Program-made: the position numbers and the translations under genes | NCBI GenBank assembly: GCA_025450315.1 | Contig: JANWHQ010000139.1 | Span: 1-54,637 of the forward strand | Direction of reading: 5' to 3' | DNA from: Caulobacteraceae bacterium | GTDB lineage: Bacteria; Pseudomonadota; Alphaproteobacteria; Caulobacterales; Caulobacteraceae | Length of the DNA: 54,637 bases | In this document: positions 24,863 through 33,774 of the stretch, piece by piece | How positions within the stretch are numbered: position 1 is the first letter of the stretch | Layout: each line of letters opens with the position of its first letter | Notes under the pieces: generated by a model | What the model saw: the letters and a program-made list of their open reading frames with translations, nothing else | The model's database searches: none | Told to the model about the DNA's origin: nothing

Positions 24863-27105
24863 GGGGGGACGACCGCTTCCAGCTGCCCCGGCGCGACCTG
24901 CTGCGAGGCGGCGCCCTGGTGGTCGGCTTCGCCCTGGCCGGCCCGACATTGGCCCAGGCCCCGCGGCCAGGCGCCGGCCCACCGCCGGCGACGCCCGATC
25001 CCGGCCAGGTCGACACCTGGCTGGCGCTGCACAAGGACAACACCGCGACCCTCTATCTGGGCTTCGTCGAGCTGGGCCAGGGCACGACCACCGCCCTGCC
25101 CCAGGTGGCCGCCGAGGAGCTGGACCTCGACCTCGACCAGGTCCGCGTCGCCCCGGCCGAGACCAACGTCACCCCCAACCAGGGCGGCACCTATTCCAGC
25201 GCCTCGATCTTCCGCGGCTCGCCCCAGGTGCGCGCGGCCGCCGCCGAGGCCCGGCTGGCCCTCTTGAGCCTGGCGGCCGCCAGGCTGGCGGTTGCGGCCG
25301 ACCAGCTCGAGGTTGCCCGCGGGGTGGTGTCCGTGAAGGGCGACAAGGGACGACGGACCGTCACCTACGGCGAGCTGATCGGCGACCGGCGCTTCGATCT
25401 GAAGGTCTCCGGCAAGGCGCCGACCAAGCCGCCGGAGCGCTACCGGCTGGTGGGAACCAAGGCCGAGCGCCGCGACCTCCCGGCCAAGACCAAAGGTCAG
25501 TACACCTACATCCAGCACGAACGGATGGACGGCATGCTGCACGCCCGGGTGGTGCGGCCGCCCGGCCAGGCGACCTATGGCGCCGGCGCCAAGGTGGTCA
25601 GTGTCGACGAGGGCTCGATCGCACGGGTCCCGGGCGCCAAGGTGCTGCGCCGGGGGGACTTCATCGCCGTGGCGGCCGAGCGCGAGTGGGACGCGGTCAA
25701 GGCGGCGCGCCAGCTCAAGGTGGTCTGGGACCGGGGCCCCGCTTTGCCGCCCCAGGCCGAGCTGCACGCGCAGATGCGCCGGGACAAGACCATCGACACG
25801 GTGGTGCTCCAGCGCGGCGACGCCGCCCAGGCCCTGGCCGGCGCGGCCCACAGCGTCTCGATGACCTGCCGCGGGCCCTACCAGTCGCACGCCACCTTCG
25901 CGCCGGGCTGCGCCCTGGCCGACGTCCGGCCGGACGGGGCCCTGGTGATCTGCACCAGCCAGGACATCTACAACCTGCGCCGCGAGCTGGCGCCCATCCT
26001 GGGCCTGGCCGAACCCAAGATCCGGGTGCAGTTCCGCGACGCCTCGGGCACCTACGGCCACAGCTGCTACGACGATGTGGCTCAGGCGGCGGCCATCGCC
26101 TCCCAGCTGGCCGGGCGGCCGGTGCGGCTGCAGTTCATGCGCCAGGACGAGCACGGCTGGGACAACTACGGCCCCGCGCACCTGGGCGAAGTGCGGGTGG
26201 CCGCCGGCGCCGACGGCAGGATCGTCGCCTATGAATACGAGGGCTGGCAGCACAACTGGAGCCAGGTCGAGCCGTCCCAGCAGCTGGCCATGGGGACGGC
26301 GCCCACCGAGTGGCCGACCTTCCCCTCCCAGCAGGTGGCGACCGGCACATGCGGCGGGCAGTACGCCATCGCCAACCTGAAGCTGGTGAACCACCATGTG
26401 CCCGGCCAGGGGTATCTGAGGGGAGCCTGGCTGCGCTCGCCGCTGGACCTGTCGTTCGCCTTCACCTCCGAGCAGGCCGTCGACCAGCTGGCCTTCCGCC
26501 TCGGCCGCGACCCCTATGAGTTCCGCCGTCTGAACATCGCGGACGAGCGGTGGCTGGGGGTGCTCGACGCCGCGGCCAGGGCCGCCGGCTGGACGCTGCG
26601 CAAGGCCGCCTCGACCCTGTCGGACGCCAATCTCGTCACCGGCCGGGGCATCGGGCTTGGCACCCACCTGCAGTCGTGGGGCGGGGCCGTCGCCGAGATC
26701 GAGGTGGACAAGGCCACGGGACGTGTGCGGATCATCCACCTCTGGGGCGCCATCGACGCGGGGCTGGTGGTCAATCCCGGCAACGTCGAGGCCCAGATCA
26801 TGGGCCAACTGGTGCAGACCGCCAGCCGCATGCTGATGGAGGAGGTGACCTTCGACCAGACCGAGGTCACCAGCCTGGACTGGCGCGGCTATCGGGTGAT
26901 CCGCTTCGAGGACTGCCCGGAGGTGACGCCCATTGTGGTCCAGCGCCTGGACCAGCCCTCGCAGGGCGCCGGCGAGGAGGTGATGGCCGCCGCCGCCGGC
27001 GCCATCGCCAACGCCTTTTTCGACGCCACCGGCCGGCGGCTCGACCAGTATCCCCTGACGCCCGAACGCGTGAAGGCGGCGCTCGCCGGGCCCGTGCTGA
27101 TCTGA
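24859..27105 (+). CDS. Molybdopterin-binding large subunit, Tat-exported (IorB-like aldehyde/N-heterocycle oxidoreductase)
   Basis: From ATG 24859 a 748-residue catalytic subunit. Its N-terminus carries a twin-arginine signal (PRRDLLRGG, Arg11-Arg12) followed by a hydrophobic stretch, so the folded holoenzyme is exported to the periplasm with its small subunit. Characteristic segments are LGQGTTTALPQVAAEELD, RMDGMLHARVVRPP, the repeat GYLRGAWLRSP, and the C-terminal active-site region SQGAGEEV with the base-catalyst Glu at 706. IorB-like enzymes hydroxylate N-heterocycles or oxidise aldehydes and usually hand electrons to a cytochrome. No cytochrome subunit gene is present here. The substrate is unknown. 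Confidence 0.9.
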   Translation: MRGDDRFQLPRRDLLRGGALVVGFALAGPTLAQAPRPGAGPPPATPDPGQVDTWLALHKDNTATLYLGFVELGQGTTTALPQVAAEELDLDLDQVRVAPAETNVTPNQGGTYSSASIFRGSPQVRAAAAEARLALLSLAAARLAVAADQLEVARGVVSVKGDKGRRTVTYGELIGDRRFDLKVSGKAPTKPPERYRLVGTKAERRDLPAKTKGQYTYIQHERMDGMLHARVVRPPGQATYGAGAKVVSVDEGSIARVPGAKVLRRGDFIAVAAEREWDAVKAARQLKVVWDRGPALPPQAELHAQMRRDKTIDTVVLQRGDAAQALAGAAHSVSMTCRGPYQSHATFAPGCALADVRPDGALVICTSQDIYNLRRELAPILGLAEPKIRVQFRDASGTYGHSCYDDVAQAAAIASQLAGRPVRLQFMRQDEHGWDNYGPAHLGEVRVAAGADGRIVAYEYEGWQHNWSQVEPSQQLAMGTAPTEWPTFPSQQVATGTCGGQYAIANLKLVNHHVPGQGYLRGAWLRSPLDLSFAFTSEQAVDQLAFRLGRDPYEFRRLNIADERWLGVLDAAARAAGWTLRKAASTLSDANLVTGRGIGLGTHLQSWGGAVAEIEVDKATGRVRIIHLWGAIDAGLVVNPGNVEAQIMGQLVQTASRMLMEEVTFDQTEVTSLDWRGYRVIRFEDCPEVTPIVVQRLDQPSQGAGEEVMAAAAGAIANAFFDATGRRLDQYPLTPERVKAALAGPVLI

Positions 27106-27131
27106 TCCGTCAACGAAAAGAGGAGACGCTC

Positions 27132-27626
27132 ATGAACATCCGTATTGCGCTGATGGCCGCCGCCGCGGCCGGCCTGCTGGCGGTCCCCGCGGCCCAGGCC
27201 CAGGAGGCGGTGGTCGGGGTCGCCAACCCCGAGGCCCTGTTCCACAGCAAGGATCCCAAGCTGGATCGCAACAAGCAGGCCGCCTACCACATCGAGAAGG
27301 AGCTGCTGGAATGCGGCGAATGGGACAAGGCCGGCATGTGGCTGACCAAGGCCTATCACCAGCACAATCCGCAGGCGAAGTCGGGGCTGGACGGGGTGAT
27401 CTACTTCTTCACCCAGGTCCTGAAAGTGAAGCCCAAGCCCTGCCCCGAGAAGATGACCACCAAGGTCGTCGCGGTCATCGCCGAGGGCCCGTACGTGACG
27501 GTCATGACTCCGCGCGTGCACAACGACCCGAAGGATCCGTCCAAGAGCTACTCGACCACCTGGTTCGACACCTGGCGCTTCGTCGACGGCAAGGCCGACG
27601 AGCACTGGGACCCGGCGACCAAGTAG
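27132..27626 (+). CDS. Secreted SnoaL-like (NTF2-fold) protein
   Basis: A 164-residue protein with a Sec signal (MNIRIALMAAAAAGLLAVPAAQAQ). The mature part starts with DRNKQAAYHIEKELLECGEWDKAGMWLTKAYHQHNPQAKSGLDGVIYFF. This is the classic NTF2/SnoaL opening, with YHQHNP as the conserved pocket motif. It ends TWFDTWRFVDGKADEHWDPATK, with the conserved D-x-W-R and DEHWD positions of that family. It starts 26 bases after the molybdenum enzyme gene with AGGAG before the ATG, so it is probably part of the same transcript. A role in handling the same substrate is plausible but unproven. Confidence 0.8.
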   Translation: MNIRIALMAAAAAGLLAVPAAQAQEAVVGVANPEALFHSKDPKLDRNKQAAYHIEKELLECGEWDKAGMWLTKAYHQHNPQAKSGLDGVIYFFTQVLKVKPKPCPEKMTTKVVAVIAEGPYVTVMTPRVHNDPKDPSKSYSTTWFDTWRFVDGKADEHWDPATK

Positions 27627-27657
27627 GACGCGGCGGCCCCCCTTGCGGTGGGAGGGT

Positions 27658-28062
27658 TCAGGAGTCTCCGTCCTTGCCCTTCCAGCTTTCGTATTCGCGA
27701 TGGATGGCTTTGCGGGGCTGGTCCAGGCCCAGCATGGCCAGGCGGTCATTCCAGGTGTCGACCAGCTCGCGCACCGTTTCGGTGGCCCATCCGGGCGGCA
27801 GTGTGGTGGCCCAGCTGTGCAACGAGGCCGCGTTCAGCACCAGCAGGGTGAGGGTCGCGAACAGGATGGTGCGGCTGATCCAGCGGCGGGTGCGGCCGGC
27901 GGCCAGCTCGTCGTGGGCCTCGTCCTCGGCCCCGGGATCATAGCCGCTGGCCCGGCGCAGGCCCTCGACCATGCGCGCGAAGGCGTCGGGTTCCTCCAGC
28001 TCCGGCGGCGGCAGGGGCTGGGCGGCGGCGATCTCGTCATCGAAGCGGTATTCGAAGTCCAT
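27658..28062 (-). CDS. Small single-helix membrane protein beside the AlgI-type acyltransferase
   Basis: A 134-residue protein of unknown family. An acidic N-terminal half (MDFEYRFDDEIAAAQPLPPPELEEPDAF) precedes one transmembrane helix (TILFATLTLLVLNAASLH). The C-terminal tail (LPPGWATETVRELVDTWNDRLAMLGLDQPRK) would face the periplasm. It follows the acyltransferase gene by 12 bases on the same strand, so it is probably the fourth gene of that operon. A structural or scaffolding role in the acylation complex is a fair guess from context only. Confidence 0.65.
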   Translation of the reverse strand: MDFEYRFDDEIAAAQPLPPPELEEPDAFARMVEGLRRASGYDPGAEDEAHDELAAGRTRRWISRTILFATLTLLVLNAASLHSWATTLPPGWATETVRELVDTWNDRLAMLGLDQPRKAIHREYESWKGKDGDS

Positions 28063-28074
28063 CCGGCCCCGCCC

Positions 28075-29472
28075 CTAGAACTGGAAGTAGATGAAGGGCG
28101 CGATGCCCTGGGGACGGATCGCCTCGACCACCAGCATCATGGCGCCGACGGTGAGGCCCAGCGCCGGCGACGGCGCGAACTTGGCCACGCCGCCCAACCG
28201 CTCCAGCGCGCGCGGCGGCAGGAAGTGCATCAACAGGCCAAAGCCGATCATCCCCACCAGGAAGGGCGAGGCCTGGGTCGGCGGCGCCCAACGACCCAGG
28301 CCCTCGATGAAGGTGAGGGCGGTGGAGAAGGAGTCGGCGCGGAACAGGATCCAGCCCAGGCAGACGATGTGGAAGGTGACGACCACCCCGATCAGCGAGG
28401 GGAACAGGCTCTTGCGGGCGCCCTTGAACAGCCGCTCGATCGACAGCACCACCCCGTGCAGCGCCCCCCAGGCCACGAACGTCCAGGCCGCCCCGTGCCA
28501 GAGGCCGCCCAGCAGCATGGTGATCAGGATGTTGCGGCAGGCCTTCAGCGCCCCGCCGCGGCCGCCGCCCAGGGGGATGTAGACGTAGTCCCTGAGCCAG
28601 CTGGACAGGCTGATGTGCCAGCGCCGCCAGAACTCCTGCAGCGAGGCGGCCCGGTAGGGCTGGTCGAAGTTGCGGGGGAAGCGGTAGCCCAGCAGCGCCG
28701 CCACCCCGATGGCGATGTCGCTGTAGGCGGAGAAGTCGCAGTAGATCTGCACCGCATAGCCGTAGGCGGCCGCCAGGAGGTCGGCGGCGCCGTAGGCGGA
28801 GGGATCGAAGAACACCGGGTCGACCAGGCCGGTCGACAGCTCAGACGCGATCACCGTCTTCTTGAACAGTCCCCAGACGATCAGCAGCAGCGCCTCGGTG
28901 AACATGGCGCGGCTGGGGCGCGGAACCTGGGCGAACTGGGGCAGGAGGTCCTTGGCCCGCACGATGGGTCCGGAGACCAGGTGCGGGAAGAACGACATCA
29001 GGAGCATGACGTCCAGGAGCGAGCGGGCCTTCTGGCAGGTCCCCCGGTAGACGTCGACCACGTAGGAAATGGCCTGGAATGTGAAGAAGGAGATGCCGAC
29101 CGGCAGCACGATCTGCAGCAGCGGCAGGTCGCGCTTCCAGCCCAGCATGTCGAGCGCCGCGCCCAGCTGATCGATGAAGAAGCCGTAGTACTTGAAGAAC
29201 CCCAGCACGGTGAGGTCGACCACCACGGCCAGCACCACCAGCGCCTTGCGCGCGGAGGTCTTCGGGGTCCGGTCGATCCACTCGGCGATGGCCCAGTTGG
29301 CCGTGGCGCTGAAGATCAGAAGGCCGACGAAGCGCCAGTCCCACCAGCCGTAGAACACCCAGCTGGCCAGCAGCAGGAACGCCTTGCGCCGGCCGTTCTC
29401 GCGCTCGAGGCTCCAGGCCGTGACGAACACGAACAGGAAGAACAGGCCGAAGATCATGGTGGGGAAGAGCAT
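28075..29472 (-). CDS. MBOAT-family O-acyltransferase (AlgI/DltB-like)
   Basis: A 465-residue polytopic inner-membrane enzyme that passes an acyl group across the membrane to a sugar or polymer. Conserved stretches: FGLFFLFVFVTAW, SWVFYGWWDWRFV, FFKYYGFF, LPVGISFFTFQAISYVVDVYRG, SFFPHLVSGPIVR, YCDFSAYSDIAIG, RRWHISLSSWLRDYVYIPLGGGR (His286) and GGLWHGAAWTFVAWGALHG (His326). The last His is the expected catalytic residue. The length matches AlgI. The preceding two genes encode SGNH proteins that can accept or transfer the acyl group, as in alginate and similar systems. The Shine-Dalgarno is GGGGGAGG. No alginate polymerase is present in the window. Confidence 0.92.
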   Translation of the reverse strand: MLFPTMIFGLFFLFVFVTAWSLERENGRRKAFLLLASWVFYGWWDWRFVGLLIFSATANWAIAEWIDRTPKTSARKALVVLAVVVDLTVLGFFKYYGFFIDQLGAALDMLGWKRDLPLLQIVLPVGISFFTFQAISYVVDVYRGTCQKARSLLDVMLLMSFFPHLVSGPIVRAKDLLPQFAQVPRPSRAMFTEALLLIVWGLFKKTVIASELSTGLVDPVFFDPSAYGAADLLAAAYGYAVQIYCDFSAYSDIAIGVAALLGYRFPRNFDQPYRAASLQEFWRRWHISLSSWLRDYVYIPLGGGRGGALKACRNILITMLLGGLWHGAAWTFVAWGALHGVVLSIERLFKGARKSLFPSLIGVVVTFHIVCLGWILFRADSFSTALTFIEGLGRWAPPTQASPFLVGMIGFGLLMHFLPPRALERLGGVAKFAPSPALGLTVGAMMLVVEAIRPQGIAPFIYFQF

Positions 29473-29475
29473 CGG

Positions 29476-30795
29476 TCAGCCTCCCCCGGTCTCGGCCGCA
29501 TAGGCCGCCATCAGGTCGTCGGTCAGCAGGCCGGCGATCATGTCGCCGCCGTCGTTGGTGAAGTGCACGTGGTCGCCGCGCATCAGGCCGACGCCCGGCC
29601 GGCTGAGCTTGTGGGCGGTGCACGGGCCACCCATGCGGGCGTTCCAGTCCCAGAAAGCCACGCCCTCGGCGGCGGTGGCGCGGCGCTGGGCCTCGCGGAC
29701 CGGTTCGAGATTGGGCGCCGGATACCAGCGCGCCAGGGCCGGGTCCTTGGCGGCGACGCGCTCGGGATAGTCGGCCAGCTCGGCCGGCGTCAGGGGCGCG
29801 CAGGCGAAGTTCAGGTCGTGGACCCCGTCCTCGGGGATGTCGGGGCGGGTGGTGTTGGAGTCCGGCGGCCCCATCACCAGGATCGCCGCCCCCGGCGCCA
29901 GCCGCTTCAGCCGCCGGATCTGCTCGCGCATCAGCTGCTCGTAGGCCGCCGCGTCCAGCAGCTTGCGGCTGCCGTCGTTGGTGCCGTAGGCCAGCAGGAT
30001 AAGCTGCGGGCGGTAGGCTTCGAGCTCGGCCTTCAGGATGCGGTCGTCGCGGGCGGCGAAGTCGAACAGCTCCGTGCCGATGACGCCCAGGTTCGACAGG
30101 CTGACCCCGGCGCGCCAGCGCCAGGTGCCGAACGACAGCAGGGTGACGGCCCGCCCCTCGGCGGTGATCTTCAGCGTCTTCTCGGGGTTGGCGAACCGGA
30201 TCGAGATGCAGCGCGGACCGGCCGGTCCCCGGCCCAGCGCGATGCGGGTGACGCTGGATCCGGCCACGACCACCAGGTCCCCCGCCCCCGGCGCGGCCAT
30301 GGCGCAGAGCCTGGCGCGGTCGAACAGAGCCTCGGGATCGGCGCTCATGGTCACGGTGGCGCCGCGCCTTTCCGACACCAGCCGCCAGCCGGAAAGTCCG
30401 AACACGGACGGCTTGCCCGGCGTCATCGGGAAGCTGGGCTCCATCCGCCAGCCGTCCGACTGGGTCACGTCCACCTGGCGCGGGCCGTAGAACTTGAACG
30501 GCACGCCGGGCGGCAGCACGCCCCGACCGGCCTCGCCGAACTTGGCCTGCAACCGGGCGCGGATCCCCGAGGAGATGAAGTCGCCGGCGGTGTGGCTGTC
30601 TCCGATCTGCAGGATCTCGACCGGCGTGGTTCTTTGCCCGTCCTTCAGCGCATGCAGGGCCTGGAAGAACGGCTTCAGTTCCTCGGCGCCGCTGAGCGCG
30701 GAGGGCCCGAACCCGGCGCCGGCGGGCCAGGCCGAGGCCAGCATCGCGGCGGCCAGCGGCAGCAAGGCCGCGCGGCCGGTGGCGGTTCGGATCAT
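29476..30795 (-). CDS. SGNH/GDSL-type hydrolase-like secreted protein, AlgX-type partner
   Basis: A 439-residue protein with a signal peptide (LLPLAAAMLASAWPAGA). The SGNH motifs are block I IGDSHTAGD (Ser67), block III YGTNDG with Asn, and block V GDHVHFTNDGG with the Asp and His. These form an esterase-type triad at standard spacing. A central beta-rich insertion (about 100-220) is larger than in small GDSL enzymes. The start codon overlaps the upstream stop (ATGA), and the acyltransferase begins 3 bases after its stop. In AlgI-type systems such partners (AlgX, AlgJ, PatB) move acetyl groups onto an exported polysaccharide. The polymer is not identified here. Confidence 0.85.
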   Translation of the reverse strand: MIRTATGRAALLPLAAAMLASAWPAGAGFGPSALSGAEELKPFFQALHALKDGQRTTPVEILQIGDSHTAGDFISSGIRARLQAKFGEAGRGVLPPGVPFKFYGPRQVDVTQSDGWRMEPSFPMTPGKPSVFGLSGWRLVSERRGATVTMSADPEALFDRARLCAMAAPGAGDLVVVAGSSVTRIALGRGPAGPRCISIRFANPEKTLKITAEGRAVTLLSFGTWRWRAGVSLSNLGVIGTELFDFAARDDRILKAELEAYRPQLILLAYGTNDGSRKLLDAAAYEQLMREQIRRLKRLAPGAAILVMGPPDSNTTRPDIPEDGVHDLNFACAPLTPAELADYPERVAAKDPALARWYPAPNLEPVREAQRRATAAEGVAFWDWNARMGGPCTAHKLSRPGVGLMRGDHVHFTNDGGDMIAGLLTDDLMAAYAAETGGG

Positions 30796-31913
30796 TGCTC
30801 TGACGCCGCCTGCCCGCCTTGGGCGTCGCCCTCTTCGGCGCGGGTCTGGTCGGCGCGGGTGGTGGGCCGCTGCGCCTGCAGCGCGCGGCCGACGTCGGCG
30901 CGGATGACGCTGGAGACCGGCGAGGCGATCCGCAGATAGCCGGCCATGGTCATGTGGACCCCGTCCTTGGCGCGCATCAGCCGGGGCCGTCCGCCCTCCG
31001 AGAGATAGTCGTCATAGCCACCCTGGCCGTCGACGGTGACCGGCACGGTGGGGATGAACGGCACGCCCAGCGCCTCGGCGCGGCTCAGATAGAGGGCGTT
31101 CAGCACCTGGGACTTCTGATCGAAGCTCTCGCGCCGCATCTTGGGCAGGCCCACCCAGTAGACGGCCGCGCCGCGGCTCCTGAGCAGGCCGACCAGGCTG
31201 TCGATGCGGCCGGCATAGACTTGGCGCCAGCGCGGGGTGTCGAAGCCGTCGACCTGATGGCCCTCGATGATCCCTTGCTCGTCGTTGGCGCCGACCATCA
31301 CCACGGCGATGTCGATATGCCGGCCCGCCAGCTGTTCGGCGGCCTCTTCCTGGACGTTGACGTAGTCGTAGCGAGCCAGGCCCGTGGCCGCGCGGCTGAA
31401 CTTGACCACCTCGTAGGTCTTGCCGTCGCGGAGTTGGCGGTAGAGCCCCGCCCAGAGGCCGTCTCCGAGCGAGTCGCCGAACACCCCGATCACGATGGGG
31501 CGGCCGGCGGCCACGTGCAGCGCCTGCGGGACCGGGGGCTGGACCGGGCCGGTCGCGATGGCGGCGTCGGGCGGCGCGGCGGGCTGGGGGGAGGGCCCGG
31601 GCAGATGGAACGAGAAGAAGCCGTGGGCCGGCGCGGACGCGGGCGCGGCGGCCGGCAGGGCCGCCAGAGGGGGCCGGGCCGGGGCGGCGGGAGCCGAGGC
31701 GAAGGCGGAAGGATAGATCTCGTCCAGCAAGGGCGCGCCGATGATCGTGACGACGGCTCCCAGCGCCACCCCGATAAGTATGCCTATGATGAATACCGAC
31801 ATGCGCCCGAGCAGGGGCTTGCGCGTACGCGTGCGCGACACGATTCCGCCGGCGCCAGACCCATCCGCCACGTCGAAAACCCAACCCCCAAAAGCCCTTA
31901 TCGACAACAACAC
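30792..31913 (-). CDS. SGNH-type protein of the DUF459 family, membrane-anchored
   Basis: A protein of up to 373 residues. After a short cytosolic N-terminus comes a helix (SVFIIGILIGVALGAVVTIIG), then an Ala/Pro-rich linker (about 70-130). The DUF459 domain follows: VIGVFGDSLGDGLWAGL (nucleophile Ser), VMVGANDEQG and a C-terminal AKDGVHMTMAGYLRIA with Asp and His. The start given is GTG 31913. Internal candidates (GTG near 31865, ATG 31802) cannot be excluded because no strong ribosome site is seen. It is first in the operon with the second SGNH protein and the AlgI-type acyltransferase. Two SGNH proteins in one cluster suggest separate transfer and polymer-binding roles, which is inference. 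Confidence 0.8.
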   Translation of the reverse strand: MLLSIRAFGGWVFDVADGSGAGGIVSRTRTRKPLLGRMSVFIIGILIGVALGAVVTIIGAPLLDEIYPSAFASAPAAPARPPLAALPAAAPASAPAHGFFSFHLPGPSPQPAAPPDAAIATGPVQPPVPQALHVAAGRPIVIGVFGDSLGDGLWAGLYRQLRDGKTYEVVKFSRAATGLARYDYVNVQEEAAEQLAGRHIDIAVVMVGANDEQGIIEGHQVDGFDTPRWRQVYAGRIDSLVGLLRSRGAAVYWVGLPKMRRESFDQKSQVLNALYLSRAEALGVPFIPTVPVTVDGQGGYDDYLSEGGRPRLMRAKDGVHMTMAGYLRIASPVSSVIRADVGRALQAQRPTTRADQTRAEEGDAQGGQAASEQ

Positions 31914-31970
31914 CTCAGCCGCGGATCGGCAAGATCGGTCAACGCCAAAGCGAAATGCACGGCAAGAGGG

Positions 31971-32993
31971 TTAATGTCGCAGCTTGGCCATTCCCTGGGC
32001 CCACAGATGGCCGATCTCGGCGCCCAGCCAATGGCCGAACGCCACCAGCCGGCCAGCCCAGATCTTCAGCTGGCCCAGCACACGATCGAGCAGGCCGGCG
32101 CCCTTGGCAGGCGAGGCGGCGGCGTCGCGGGGATCGGCGGCGGCGACGGCGCCCAGGATTGGGGCGCCTGGCGTGCGCCCGGCCATGGCCGCGGGCGAGG
32201 GGACCAGCTGGACGAAGCGGTAGCCGTCCTGTTCGAAGGTGGTGATCAGGTCGTCCAGCGCCTCGGCGGTGTGCATGTGGGAATCGTGCAGAATCAGGAT
32301 GCCGCCGTGGGCCTCGGCCGCCTCGACCAGGGCCCGGTGCTCGATGGCCGCAGGGCTGATGTTCAGCCAGTCGTTGGCGCCGAAGTCGGCCCCCACCACG
32401 GCGATCCGGCGCTGGGCCAGCCACTGGCTGAGATCCTTGGTGTCGTTCAGGCCGGGAAAGCGGAAGAAGGGCGCCAGCTGGGCCTTCTCGGCCGGCGTGC
32501 CCGAGGCGAGGGCGCCCTCGGCCGCGTCGAAACCCTTGACGATCTCGTCCTGGGCGGCGGCGGCGCTGAGGCGGCGCAGGTTGTCGGGATGGCTGAAGGT
32601 GTGGGTGCCGATGAAGTGGCCGGCGTCGGCTTCCTGGCGCACCAGCCCGGGATAGGCGTGGGCGTACCAGCCGACCAGGAAATAAGTCACCTTCAGGCAA
32701 TGCTTGGCCAGGATCGTCAGGACCTTGGGCGTGACCTGCGGGTTGGGCCCGTCGTCGATGGTCAGGGCCACGTCCTTGGGGCCGAGGCCGGGGGTGCGCT
32801 TGTACTGCATGCCACCATAGGAGGCCGCGCTGCCGTCGGTGCGCGGCTGGACGTCGATCTGGACCTTGGGCGTGTGCAGCGGCGCCAGGGGATCGGTCGG
32901 GCACATCGGCCCCGTCTGGGGTTCGGCCGCGGCGGCCTGGCCGGCCGCGACCGTCAGGCCCGCGGCCGCCGCAAAAAGCATCACGCTGCGCAA
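31971..32993 (-). CDS. Polysaccharide deacetylase (NodB homology domain), exported
   Basis: A 340-residue protein with a signal peptide. The NodB domain contains TIDDGPNP (Asp80, Asp81), HTFSHP (His131, His135), FFRFPG, and the later ILHDSH motif, which together form the metal site and catalytic residues of family-4 carbohydrate esterases. A C-terminal helical tail (about 270-340) ends LWAQGMAKLRH. The given start is a TTG with GGGGGA just upstream; ATG 32981 is an alternative. It stands 57 bases upstream of the AlgI/SGNH operon on the same strand. Deacetylation and O-acetylation of one cell-surface polymer by neighbouring genes is a reasonable inference. Confidence 0.88.
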   Translation of the reverse strand: MRSVMLFAAAAGLTVAAGQAAAAEPQTGPMCPTDPLAPLHTPKVQIDVQPRTDGSAASYGGMQYKRTPGLGPKDVALTIDDGPNPQVTPKVLTILAKHCLKVTYFLVGWYAHAYPGLVRQEADAGHFIGTHTFSHPDNLRRLSAAAAQDEIVKGFDAAEGALASGTPAEKAQLAPFFRFPGLNDTKDLSQWLAQRRIAVVGADFGANDWLNISPAAIEHRALVEAAEAHGGILILHDSHMHTAEALDDLITTFEQDGYRFVQLVPSPAAMAGRTPGAPILGAVAAADPRDAAASPAKGAGLLDRVLGQLKIWAGRLVAFGHWLGAEIGHLWAQGMAKLRH

Positions 32994-33109
32994 GACGTCC
33001 CCCGTCGCCCCCTTGCCGGGCCGGACCTTAGGGTCCAGACGCCAGCTTCGCCATGAAACTGCCGTGGAAACACCCCATGCGCCAGGGACTGCAAGTCGCA
33101 GGCGAGCCT

Positions 33110-33730
33110 ATGAAATACATCCTCTGGCCCCTGGCCGTCCTGGCCCTCGCGCTCCCGCTCGCCGGCTGCGGGCGGCTGTGGCGCCGCGTGCCCGAGGCGG
33201 CGGTCCAGGCCTGCGGGGCGCCCAGGGCGCTGTTGGCCGTACGCCGGGGCGTCTTCCGCCAGGCCGCCGACCAGGGCGCGTCCGAGGCCCTGCTCGGCCG
33301 GCTGCGCCAGGGCGGCCGCGCCAGCCTCGAGGATCCCGCTGTCCAGGACTATGACCGGGGCAAGGGCATAGTGATCTGCACCGCCATGCTGCGGCTGCAG
33401 CCGCCGGGCCAGGGCGCCCAGGAGATCTCGTCCAGCGTCACCTACCAGGCCCAGCCCCTGCGGACCGGTGGCTGGCGCTACAAGCTGACAGATCCGGGCC
33501 AGGCGGTGCAGGCGATCGCCAGCCTCGCCCCCCTGCCGCCCGAGCCGGCGCCGATTCCGGCCTCCTCGGCCGCCGCCGACGCCTCGGCCCAGGCGACGCC
33601 GCCCGCCGACAGCGAAACCCTCGATGACGCCGCCGCCGCGGGCGACACCGGCCGCTCGCACCAGCCTCCACCCCCCGCCAAGCCGGCCGGGCCCAAGCCG
33701 CCCACGACCCCGGCTCCGCCTCCGAACTGA
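33110..33730 (+). CDS. Lipoprotein with Ala/Pro-rich tail, unknown function
   Basis: From ATG 33110 a 206-residue protein begins MKYILWPLAVLALALPLAGC, a lipoprotein signal with lipobox LAGC. The domain that follows (RRVPEAAVQACGAPRALLAVRRGVF ... SSSVTYQAQPLRTGGWRYKL) has two further Cys and a short sheet. Its last third is an Ala/Pro/Thr low-complexity tail ending in KPPTTPAPPPN. I do not recognise the domain. The open frame reaches back to 33053, but the signal peptide fixes the likely start. It diverges from the deacetylase gene. Confidence 0.65.
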   Translation: MKYILWPLAVLALALPLAGCGRLWRRVPEAAVQACGAPRALLAVRRGVFRQAADQGASEALLGRLRQGGRASLEDPAVQDYDRGKGIVICTAMLRLQPPGQGAQEISSSVTYQAQPLRTGGWRYKLTDPGQAVQAIASLAPLPPEPAPIPASSAAADASAQATPPADSETLDDAAAAGDTGRSHQPPPPAKPAGPKPPTTPAPPPN

Positions 33731-33774
33731 CCGCGCCCCTGGACCCGCCGCCCGGTGGCCGTCACCATGGCCCC

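Noticed and set aside
27643-30939. Very long open frame on the plus strand opposite the acyltransferase and SGNH genes (about 1098 codons)
   Set aside because: It lies antisense to well-supported genes, has the biased composition of a shadow frame and no recognisable domain.
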